Below, piece by piece: positions 1 through 5,103 of a DNA stretch of 5,919 nucleotides. The notes beneath the pieces are model-generated. The model searched no databases. It saw only the letters and a program-made list of their open reading frames with translations, and was not told where the DNA came from. The translations under genes and the position numbers were made by a program. The DNA comes from Candidatus Hodarchaeota archaeon (GTDB taxonomy: Archaea; Asgardarchaeota; Heimdallarchaeia; Hodarchaeales; YT1-039). The stretch lies in NCBI GenBank assembly GCA_016840025.1, contig JAEOTF010000476.1, positions 1-5,919 of the forward strand, read 5' to 3'. Positions within the stretch are counted from its first letter, which is position 1; each line of letters opens with the position of its first letter.

Positions 1-1450
1 CAATTTCTGATTGTAGCTTATGTAATAGCTCTTTTGCCAATTCAATTAGATTTTCGCTCGGTTCGATCTTTACAATTGAAGATAATCCGTCTATAAGCCT
101 ATTCAGCTCTCTAAGGAGGCTGTTTTTCTGTGCTTCTGCTTGTGTTATTTCTTTCTTAACCTTATGTAACGCTGTAAGTTGTAGACCGACTTGATCGCTA
201 ATTTGTGAAATTTCGTCATGTTTTTTCCTACACCGGTGGAGAGTTTGTTCTTTAACTTCTTTGTCTTGATTCATCTTATCAAGTAAAGTTTTCTCGTTTC
301 CGAGAGTGTTTGCATCTTGCTTAAGAAGCTGAATTTGGAGTCGAAGATCGTTAAGCTTTTTCTCGAGTAATTTATTTGATTTTAAAAATGTTTCTGATCT
401 TATTTTAGCATCTTCGTATGACGTTTCGAAAATCTCTGGTTTGGAATCAATGGCAACAAAATCATTATCACCGTTTTGAAATGGGCAACCGTCTAAGATT
501 TTGTTCGTGTAATCTTCGATGTTGGATTGGGTGTGATTGAGACTCCGTATGATTTCTTCAGTTTCGACCTTTTCCTTCTCTAGAGCGAGAAGCGCATCGT
601 AGAGCTTCTGTTGATTGACGTTTAGCTGTTTAAGGTCTTCTTTTAATTCATTGGTTATAGTCTCATTCTCTTCTGCGTCTTTCGCTTTTTGGGTCATTTC
701 GTTTTCTTTTTTCCAGATTTTATTTCTCCACATCTCGATAGTTTTTTCTTGCCTAATCAGTTGAGCCCAAGCGAGTTCTCGTTCAAATAAGTTCTTCTTG
801 AGGAGGAGTTCCTTCCTTCGTTGATATTTTTCATATTCATCTTTCCAGTAGGCTAAGGTTTGTTCTGCGTTTTTAAGGAGGCTGGAAATTGATTCTTCCT
901 CACTTAAAACCTGGGTTAACTTTTCGTGAGCTTCGAGGATGTGATGCCTATATTCCTTTATGCCTACGGCTTCTTCTACCATTAATAATTTCTTTTGAGG
1001 TGTCGTTACACCAAATTCCATCATCATATGTTGGTGCATGATAATCAGCATGTTGTCAGGGTTTATTCCTAACTCACCAAGAATCCCTGTAACCTCACTT
1101 TTGTGAACTGTTTGAGAATTGATTTCAAACCAGTAGTTATTGTCTTTATTCAAATAACGCGAGACTGAGAAGAAATCGTTATCCAACTTTGGTATGGGTT
1201 TAAATTCGCTTCTGGAGATATTGTTGAAAACAAGAGTCACGCGAGCTGAGTCTTCCCCCCATCGAATGAGATCACTTAATTTTTGTCCTCTCTCAGTGTA
1301 AGCTTGGCCCAATGCAACCGATATAGCTAGGAGTATAGAAGACTTCCCAGCTCCATTGGGCCCACATACCACGTTAAGACCAGAAGAAAGCGGAATCCGC
1401 GCATACTTATATGACATGAAGTTCTCTAGAATTATTTCACTTATGAGCAA
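1..1450 (-). CDS. SMC-family (SMC5/6-like) chromosome ATPase, N-terminal part, runs off the window
   Basis: Open minus-strand frame of 483 codons with no stop, cut by the window edge. Numbering is from TTG at 1450. Residues 5-28 match the first beta strands of an SMC/Rad50 head. GPNGAGKS at 30-37 is Walker A. INPDN at 129-133 leads to the Q-loop (Q140 in MHQHMM). EEAVGIKEY at 159-167 matches the conserved SMC segment that ends the N-terminal head. From about 168 on the protein is charged, heptad-rich coiled coil, broken near 318-345 by Gly/Pro/Asp-rich sequence. ELAWAQL at 225-231 resembles the Trp-containing motif early in the SMC6 arm. The cysteines seen in the arm (C322, C407) form no CxxC, so there is no sign of a Rad50 zinc hook so far. 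The C-terminal head, with signature motif and Walker B, lies outside. The TTG start is chosen because GGTGG lies 10 nt upstream and the in-frame stop is close; the first ATG (residue 12) would delete a core strand. SMC proteins organise or repair DNA. The SMC5/6 assignment is an inference; canonical SMC or another Rad50/SMC branch remains possible. Confidence 0.9.
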   Translation of the reverse strand, partial: MLISEIILENFMSYKYARIPLSSGLNVVCGPNGAGKSSILLAISVALGQAYTERGQKLSDLIRWGEDSARVTLVFNNISRSEFKPIPKLDNDFFSVSRYLNKDNNYWFEINSQTVHKSEVTGILGELGINPDNMLIIMHQHMMMEFGVTTPQKKLLMVEEAVGIKEYRHHILEAHEKLTQVLSEEESISSLLKNAEQTLAYWKDEYEKYQRRKELLLKKNLFERELAWAQLIRQEKTIEMWRNKIWKKENEMTQKAKDAEENETITNELKEDLKQLNVNQQKLYDALLALEKEKVETEEIIRSLNHTQSNIEDYTNKILDGCPFQNGDNDFVAIDSKPEIFETSYEDAKIRSETFLKSNKLLEKKLNDLRLQIQLLKQDANTLGNEKTLLDKMNQDKEVKEQTLHRCRKKHDEISQISDQVGLQLTALHKVKKEITQAEAQKNSLLRELNRLIDGLSSIVKIEPSENLIELAKELLHKLQSEI

Positions 1451-1731
1451 AGACTTTTTTCCACCAAACCTTAGAGAGCTATCAAAATCTTAGTTTATTC
1501 GTCCTTTAGCCTTGTGTTATAGATATATGCAAAACAATGCAACTCAGACAGCCGTTTTTACTACAAAAAGTCAAAACCTATTTTGTAAACCTCTTAGAAG
1601 TGTTACAGAGAAGTACATAACCTTGATACTGCAAACAACAATCTTTTAATTATCCAAAGGCTAAGATAATACCCTTAATAAGTCCCCTGGTGCACGAGCG
1701 CTATAGAACATGGTTAGCTTAAAAGCACGCG
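1451..1731. other. Non-coding gap between the DUF99 gene and the SMC-like gene
   Basis: The two minus-strand genes are separated by 281 bp. The SMC-proximal end carries the TATA-like element. The end next to the DUF99 stop holds GC-rich patches with short inverted pairs: AGCGC at 1697-1701 with GCGCT at 1729-1733, and GCTT/AAGC at 1717-1726. These could fold weakly downstream of the DUF99 transcript, but there is no strong U-tract. No tRNA-like pair of A and B boxes and no convincing box C/D motifs were found. Confidence 0.5.
1518..1528 (-). promoter_or_regulatory. Putative TATA box for the SMC-like gene
   Basis: On the minus strand this reads ATATATCTATAA. Transcription would be expected to begin roughly 25 nt downstream, near 1495-1500. 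That leaves a leader of about 45-50 nt containing the GGTGG ribosome-binding core in front of TTG 1450. The call rests on AT-rich similarity and position only. Confidence 0.35.
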
Positions 1732-2352
1732 CTAGCTAGTTTTATAAATAGATCTAGCAAGGAGACGAGCAACTCTAATAGGTTCAGGAATTGCTCCCTG
1801 TAATGTGAATTTGTTGAGAATTCCCTTTGCCTCATGTAGATTCATCATTACGAATCTAATGTAAACGGTATATCCATTATGTAGTATAATAGGTTGTCTC
1901 AGCTTATTTTTATGATATATTTCTATTCGGGATTCAAAGTCTGTAGGAAAAAGTTCCATGAAATATTTTTCAAGGCCTTCGGACTCTTCATAGGTTACGC
2001 AAATGAGGGGTAATCCCGTCTCCTCAGACACTTTATGTAAATCGATAACGTTATACCAACTTATCACACAGCCATTTATCATGAGAAGATTTATGTCGTC
2101 TCGCTTCAGAGCCCTGTACATCTCTATCACTTTTATAGTCGCATCCATACCTCCAACTGTAGCAGTTGATAACGTGAAGCCATCAATAATCCTATCAGCT
2201 CTCATAACTACCCCTGCCAGAATCGAGTTTTTGCGCGATACTTTCCCAAAGCTTTCGGCGATTCCTAGAGCCCTAATAGCTTTTTTATGGACATGTAAAG
2301 GCAAGTCGATCACTTCAACAAGATGAACGTATAGAAAGATTGATTCCATCAT
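1732..2352 (-). CDS. DUF99 / UPF0215 family protein (endonuclease V-like fold)
   Basis: A 206-residue protein of an archaeal family (DUF99, COG1628) whose fold is related to endonuclease V, the enzyme that nicks DNA or RNA next to deoxyinosine or inosine. Family landmarks seen: ALGIAESF at 28-35, LAGVVMR at 45-51, DGF at 57-59, TVGGMDAT at 65-72, NVIDL at 101-105, and FTLQGAIPEPIRVA at 182-195, which parallels the FTLPGRRIPEPTRLA segment of bacterial endonuclease V. The aspartate expected in endonuclease V's GVD motif aligns with A32 (E33 follows), and the one in its DG motif aligns with N93 in INGC, so the metal site looks degraded. The function of DUF99 proteins is not established; this one may bind rather than cut nucleic acid. 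The ATG at 2352 gives about 24 residues before the conserved core and has no clear Shine-Dalgarno. GTG 2313 or TTG 2304 are plausible shorter starts. The gene stands alone, divergent from the coiled-coil/rpiA operon. Confidence 0.88.
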   Translation of the reverse strand: MMESIFLYVHLVEVIDLPLHVHKKAIRALGIAESFGKVSRKNSILAGVVMRADRIIDGFTLSTATVGGMDATIKVIEMYRALKRDDINLLMINGCVISWYNVIDLHKVSEETGLPLICVTYEESEGLEKYFMELFPTDFESRIEIYHKNKLRQPIILHNGYTVYIRFVMMNLHEAKGILNKFTLQGAIPEPIRVARLLARSIYKTS

Positions 2353-2392
2353 AGCTAGCTGCTAATCCGCATTCAAAACTACTAGGTGTTCG

Positions 2393-2406
2393 TCTCTAAG
2401 TATAAG
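2393..2406 (-). promoter_or_regulatory. Putative TATA box for the DUF99 gene
   Basis: The minus strand reads CTCTTATACTTAG here, about 50 nt upstream of the ATG at 2352. A start site about 25 nt downstream would leave a leader of roughly 20-25 nt. This is a weak, composition-based call. Confidence 0.3.
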
Positions 2407-2536
2407 AGAAACTGTTAATAAACATTAGCTAGCCAGCTCGATTATCTTTTTAACCCATTCCATGATAACCAAGAGTACTGGGTCCGTATTTATGAGCGTG
2501 AGCGCACGAAAATCTAGAGATTAGCGCGCGCCAACA

Positions 2537-2546
2537 TATATAAATA
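2537..2546 (+). promoter_or_regulatory. Putative archaeal TATA box (distal) for the coiled-coil/rpiA operon
   Basis: TATATAAATA is the best match to an archaeal TATA box in the window. Its expected start site is near 2565-2572, which would give a leader of about 85 nt before GTG 2656. A long leader is less usual in archaea, so the proximal box may be the main one. Confidence 0.45.
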
Positions 2547-2601
2547 AGTAAACATAAAATCCATTTCTGGAAGCGTAAGATATTATTTTTATAATAATAA
2601 G

Positions 2602-2612
2602 ATATTTAAAAG
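2602..2612 (+). promoter_or_regulatory. Putative archaeal TATA box (proximal) for the coiled-coil/rpiA operon
   Basis: ATATTTAAAAG would place the transcription start near 2632-2637 and leave a leader of about 20 nt before GTG 2656. The leader would include the purine-rich GGGAAGAG at 2642-2649. It is a weaker TATA match than the distal box but better spaced. Confidence 0.4.
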
Positions 2613-2655
2613 AAAGTAATGAGAAGTTATTTACTGGCTAAGGGAAGAGTAAAAC

Positions 2656-3318
2656 GTGCCCGAGGGTTTAGTCTTTAGATTAAAAAAAGCCTTTCAAAAG
2701 ATTGAGCCTAAAAAAGATGAAAAAACGTACTCTGAAGAAAATGCCTCTCCTTCAGGTACTACTATACCTATTAAAGTAGAGTGCTCGATAGGCCCTGAGG
2801 AAGTAAATAAAGCTAAAGAAGAACTAAATCTTTTGGGTCTGGAGAAAGAAATAACTAGCTACGCCATTACACGTCTTTTTGAAGCGGAAGCTGAAGGAAA
2901 AATAACAAGAGAAGAAAGGATTCAACTAGTAAACAAATACAAAGAGGAAATGACGAATCTTAATTCACAGATTGAAAAAAAACAAATGATGGTAAAACTC
3001 AATGAATTAGAAAATGCCCAATCAGAACTCGTAAAAATGTTCCATGACAAGTTTGGAGAAATAAACAAGCATATTAAAGTTATAAGAAACACGTTAAAAG
3101 TTTCAACAAAAGAAATCACCACAATAATACCTAACAAATTAGTTAAGCCTCAAAAAGGAGAAAACACTATAACTCCAAAAGAGGAAAAGGCAGTCGAGAA
3201 ACCTGCTCCACGATCAATAACACCTCCAAAAACTAAGGCTGATGAAAAAATCGAAGAAATTCAGGAAGAAGTCTTGAAGATGTTAGAACGACTGGAACAA
3301 ATGGAAACTGAAACCTAG
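2656..3318 (+). CDS. Coiled-coil protein of unknown function, first gene of the rpiA operon
   Basis: I do not recognise a characterised family for these 220 residues. The product is highly charged with no signal peptide or membrane segment, so it is probably cytoplasmic. Residues 1-45 are a basic, low-complexity N-terminus. Residues 47-147 are predicted almost entirely helical with heptad-like spacing. Within this, 67-99 (YAITRLFEAEAEGKITREER followed by a second helix) resembles a short SHOCT-like helical hairpin in which a Gly-Lys-Ile-Thr turn joins two helices. Residues 150-195 are a Lys/Pro/Thr-rich flexible linker, and 196-217 form a final Glu-rich amphipathic helix. This architecture suggests a scaffold or oligomerising adaptor, but that is inference. 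The GTG start has GGGAAGAG about 6 nt upstream; the next in-frame Met is residue 99, so the non-ATG start is well supported. It ends 11 bp before rpiA and is likely cotranscribed with it. Confidence 0.85.
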   Translation: MPEGLVFRLKKAFQKIEPKKDEKTYSEENASPSGTTIPIKVECSIGPEEVNKAKEELNLLGLEKEITSYAITRLFEAEAEGKITREERIQLVNKYKEEMTNLNSQIEKKQMMVKLNELENAQSELVKMFHDKFGEINKHIKVIRNTLKVSTKEITTIIPNKLVKPQKGENTITPKEEKAVEKPAPRSITPPKTKADEKIEEIQEEVLKMLERLEQMETET

Positions 3319-3329
3319 ATGATGATATC

Positions 3330-4055
3330 TTGAGCTGGAGAGAAGACGCAAAACAAAGAGCATCGTTGGAGGCAGCACGGCTTGTTAAAGACGGCCAAAT
3401 TGTAGGATTAGGATCCGGCTCAACCATTTACTATTTAATAGAGGAGTTGGGGAGGAGAATTCGTCAAGAAGGATTGAGAATTCGTTGTATACCTACATCG
3501 AAGCAAACAGAGTCCCTTGCAAGAACATGCAAAATCAATTTGACAACGTTAAACGAACATCCACAAATAGACATTGCAATAGATGGTGCAGATCAGGTCG
3601 ATTCTAATTTAGATTTAATAAAGGGAAACGGCGGGGCTCTTACACGGGAAAAAATCGTGGATAGCATTGCTAGGCGGCTAGTAATAGTCGTTGATGAAAC
3701 GAAATTAACTGATAAACTTGGGTTAATGCAACCGGTTCCTATAGAAGTGATGCCATTTGCTCTCAAACCAGTAATGAATATCATAAAAAAGATTGGAGGA
3801 GAGCCAATCATTAGGCTTGCGAGTAGAACTGTTTCATCAACCAGTACCGAACAATATTTCAAGACCGATAATGGAAACATCGTCATTGACGCAGAATTTG
3901 GCGAAATAAAAGCTCCAGCAAAAATGGAGATAAAAATAAAAATGATCCCTGGAGTTATAGATAATGGCCTCTTTGTAAATATGGCGCATAGAGTGTATGT
4001 TGGTACGAACTCTGGAGTTAAAAAAATAGACAAAGAAGAAGCGTTACTACAGTAG
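3330..4055 (+). CDS. rpiA: Ribose-5-phosphate isomerase A
   Basis: Catalyses the interconversion of ribose 5-phosphate and ribulose 5-phosphate in the cytoplasm, linking nucleotide synthesis with pentose metabolism. In many archaea this works with the ribulose monophosphate pathway or the non-oxidative pentose route. All RpiA hallmarks are present: GLGSGST (26-32) for phosphate binding, DGAD (85-88), KGNGGALTREK (98-108), VDETK (121-125) and IPGVIDNGLF (206-215). D85, D88, K98, E107 and K125 correspond to E. coli D81, D84, K94, E103 and K121, so the enzyme should be active. At 241 residues it is slightly longer than E. coli RpiA (219). The TTG start is forced: an in-frame stop lies just upstream and the next Met is residue 133. 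Shine-Dalgarno pairing is weak (GATGAT). It is the middle gene of a three-gene operon. Confidence 0.97.
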   Translation: MSWREDAKQRASLEAARLVKDGQIVGLGSGSTIYYLIEELGRRIRQEGLRIRCIPTSKQTESLARTCKINLTTLNEHPQIDIAIDGADQVDSNLDLIKGNGGALTREKIVDSIARRLVIVVDETKLTDKLGLMQPVPIEVMPFALKPVMNIIKKIGGEPIIRLASRTVSSTSTEQYFKTDNGNIVIDAEFGEIKAPAKMEIKIKMIPGVIDNGLFVNMAHRVYVGTNSGVKKIDKEEALLQ

Positions 4056-4061
4056 TTTGTT

Positions 4062-4065
4062 GGTG
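4062..4065 (+). promoter_or_regulatory. Shine-Dalgarno core GGTG for the 115-residue gene
   Basis: GGTG lies 6 nt before TTG 4072 and matches part of the GGAGGTGATC sequence complementary to the archaeal 16S rRNA 3' end. It supports TTG as the true start. Confidence 0.55.
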
Positions 4066-4071
4066 TAAAAA

Positions 4072-4419
4072 TTGAGCGAAATAGTATTCACAGTTAAAGT
4101 CACCGCGATCCACCCCTCCTATGATAATCAAGGAAACGAGTATATTTGCATCGAATTTGGATTTCGTCCGCCTAGAATACCTACAATGATTCCAACCAGT
4201 GTCCCTGATGAAGTATCTGAAATGATAAAAGCAAGTAGAGATGTTGTGAAAGTTATGGTTCCACCCCAGCTTCAAGCCCAATGGAGAACGTATGCAAATA
4301 GATTAACACTATTTTTGACGTTAAATGAATGGGAGAACCTACAACAAAAATACACTGTCAGCGATGAATTTAATCTTACCATCCAACATAATGGCAATAT
4401 AGTTGCAAAAAAACTATGA
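4072..4419 (+). CDS. Small beta-rich protein of unknown function downstream of rpiA
   Basis: I do not recognise a family for these 115 residues. The N-terminal half alternates hydrophobic and polar residues in short segments (IVFTVKVTAI at 4-13, YICIEFGF at 24-31), typical of beta strands. These are followed by a Pro-rich turn (RPPRIPTMIPTSVP at 32-45) and two probable helices (46-57 and about 65-76). Residues 78-115 contain further strand-like stretches (LTLFLTL, FNLTIQ, NIVAKKL). A small beta barrel or sandwich is a reasonable guess. There is no signal peptide, membrane helix or Cys cluster, so no metal site is evident. The start is TTG with GGTG 6 nt upstream; the next Met is residue 39. 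It begins 16 bp after rpiA and is probably cotranscribed. Its stop lies 36 bp from the end of the converging nadM gene. Confidence 0.8.
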   Translation: MSEIVFTVKVTAIHPSYDNQGNEYICIEFGFRPPRIPTMIPTSVPDEVSEMIKASRDVVKVMVPPQLQAQWRTYANRLTLFLTLNEWENLQQKYTVSDEFNLTIQHNGNIVAKKL

Positions 4420-4432
4420 AGCCTGAAAAAAA
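4407..4432 (-). terminator. U-tract terminator for nadM
   Basis: On the minus strand, two T7 runs (4432-4426 and 4413-4407) lie 24-49 nt downstream of the nadM stop. Archaeal intrinsic termination relies on U-rich tracts without a required hairpin. The tracts overlap the last codons and stop of the converging 115-residue gene. Confidence 0.45.
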
Positions 4433-4455
4433 GGTAGCGCATACGTTTGCTATTT

Positions 4456-5004
4456 TCATAGATTCCTTTTATATGGAGAATCCGTCATAGCTAGTTCTTT
4501 TATACGTTCAACACCACCAAGTTCATCAATAAGCTCTGATACACTTTTCGGAAGAAGTTCTCTCCAATCTTCATCGACTAACATTCTTCTTCGAACCTCA
4601 GTCGAGGAGTATATTTCTCTACAGAAAAAGGGAATTTTTTTAACTTTAATCCCCACTTCATTAAATAATCTTCGAGTCAAAGGATCATTTGAATAAACTA
4701 CATTAAACTGTGGAGAATAAGAAATCACTTGAGCTACCCAAATTGAATGCATATGCAGATCCGGAACAGGAATAAAAAAACATTTCGAAGCCGGTATTCC
4801 TACGTCATGAAAGGCTAGCTTAAGCATCATCATTCGCTCACCTGACGTAAAAGGATTTCCGATTTCATGGCTTTTTTGAGCGCTTCCGATAATGATAATA
4901 AGTTCTTTTACTTTCTTCATGATGTACTTTATCGATCGTAGATGACCACAATGTAAAGGTTGAAACCTTCCGACAAATAAGCCGCGTTTCACTCGTCTCG
5001 ACAA
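4456..5004 (-). CDS. nadM: Nicotinamide-nucleotide adenylyltransferase, archaeal type
   Basis: Transfers AMP from ATP to nicotinamide mononucleotide, giving NAD+ and pyrophosphate; this is the last step of NAD synthesis and salvage, in the cytoplasm. It has the nucleotidyltransferase Rossmann fold: GRFQPLHCGH (12-21) carries the HxGH ATP-binding motif (H18, H21). NPFTSGER (50-57), IPVPD (78-82), WVAQV (89-93), VVYSNDPLTRRLF (102-114) and SSTEVRRRM (133-141, the second nucleotide-binding motif) are all typical of archaeal NadM. At 182 residues it is slightly longer than the usual 170 or so, with extra sequence at the C-terminus. The TTG start has GAGGG 7 nt upstream. GTG 4992 (residue 5) is an alternative; the first ATG, residue 29, would remove the catalytic motif. 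The gene follows the pfkA stop by 99 bp and appears to have its own promoter. Confidence 0.96.
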   Translation of the reverse strand: MSRRVKRGLFVGRFQPLHCGHLRSIKYIMKKVKELIIIIGSAQKSHEIGNPFTSGERMMMLKLAFHDVGIPASKCFFIPVPDLHMHSIWVAQVISYSPQFNVVYSNDPLTRRLFNEVGIKVKKIPFFCREIYSSTEVRRRMLVDEDWRELLPKSVSELIDELGGVERIKELAMTDSPYKRNL

Positions 5005-5011
5005 GATCGTG

Positions 5012-5016
5012 CCCTC
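5012..5016 (-). promoter_or_regulatory. Shine-Dalgarno GAGGG deciding the nadM TTG start
   Basis: GAGGG ends 7 nt before TTG 5004 on the minus strand. This favours TTG over the in-frame GTG at 4992. Confidence 0.55.
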
Positions 5017-5040
5017 ATAAAATCATACTGTCAACAGTTG

Positions 5041-5054
5041 TATATCATATAAAG
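5041..5054 (-). promoter_or_regulatory. Putative TATA box for nadM
   Basis: The minus strand reads CTTTATATGATATA in the pfkA-nadM gap. A start site about 25 nt downstream (near 5022) would give a leader of about 18 nt that still contains the GAGGG site. This suggests nadM can be transcribed independently of pfkA. Confidence 0.45.
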
Positions 5055-5103
5055 TAATCTCAATTAAGTTTTCGTAATAATATCTCATAGGCATAGGCGC
5101 ATG

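Larger units (their letters stand above)
2353..2655. other. Divergent intergenic region, 303 bp
   Basis: This region separates the DUF99 gene (minus) from the coiled-coil/rpiA operon (plus). The operon side (about 2535-2640) is very AT-rich and holds two TATA-like boxes. The middle contains GC-rich patches (GCGCGCGCC near 2524-2532) and a small CGTG-AGCG-CACG inverted pair at 2497-2508. TAGCTAG occurs at 2352-2358 and 2426-2432. A 31-codon open stretch on the minus strand (2425-2520) has no good start and is not called. No RNA gene was recognised. Confidence 0.5.

Noticed and set aside
1..1450. Rad50 as the identity of the partial ATPase
   Set aside because: The head motifs, including the EEAVGIKEY segment, are SMC-like, and no CxxC zinc hook is visible in the arm so far, though the middle of the protein is missing.
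1527..1649. Plus-strand 40-codon ORF in the gap upstream of the SMC-like gene
   Set aside because: The ATG sits inside the TATA-like sequence. There is no ribosome-binding site, the composition looks random, and the region is better explained as the SMC-like promoter.
1689..1740. Possible tRNA or structured RNA, because TAGCTTAAAAG at 1715-1725 fits an A-box pattern
   Set aside because: No matching B box (GGTTCRANYCC type) or acceptor stem can be found at the right distance.
2003..2326. Plus-strand ORF of 107 codons opposite the DUF99 gene
   Set aside because: It lies wholly antisense to a clear conserved gene and its product resembles no known protein.
2425..2520. Minus-strand 31-codon open stretch ending in EWVKKIIELAS, considered as the 3' remnant of a gene (for example a Pcc1-like tail)
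   Set aside because: It is bounded by an immediate upstream stop with no suitable start except a 12-codon ATG. The spacing of the RA...N residues does not fit Pcc1. It is too short to support.
3316..3335. Box C-like ATGATGA between the coiled-coil gene and rpiA, considered as a C/D guide RNA
   Set aside because: No properly spaced D, C' and D' boxes occur, and the site overlaps tightly packed coding genes.
3593..4033. Minus-strand ORF of 146 codons opposite rpiA
   Set aside because: It is antisense to a gene whose catalytic motifs are all intact; the hydrophobic appearance comes from reading rpiA in reverse.
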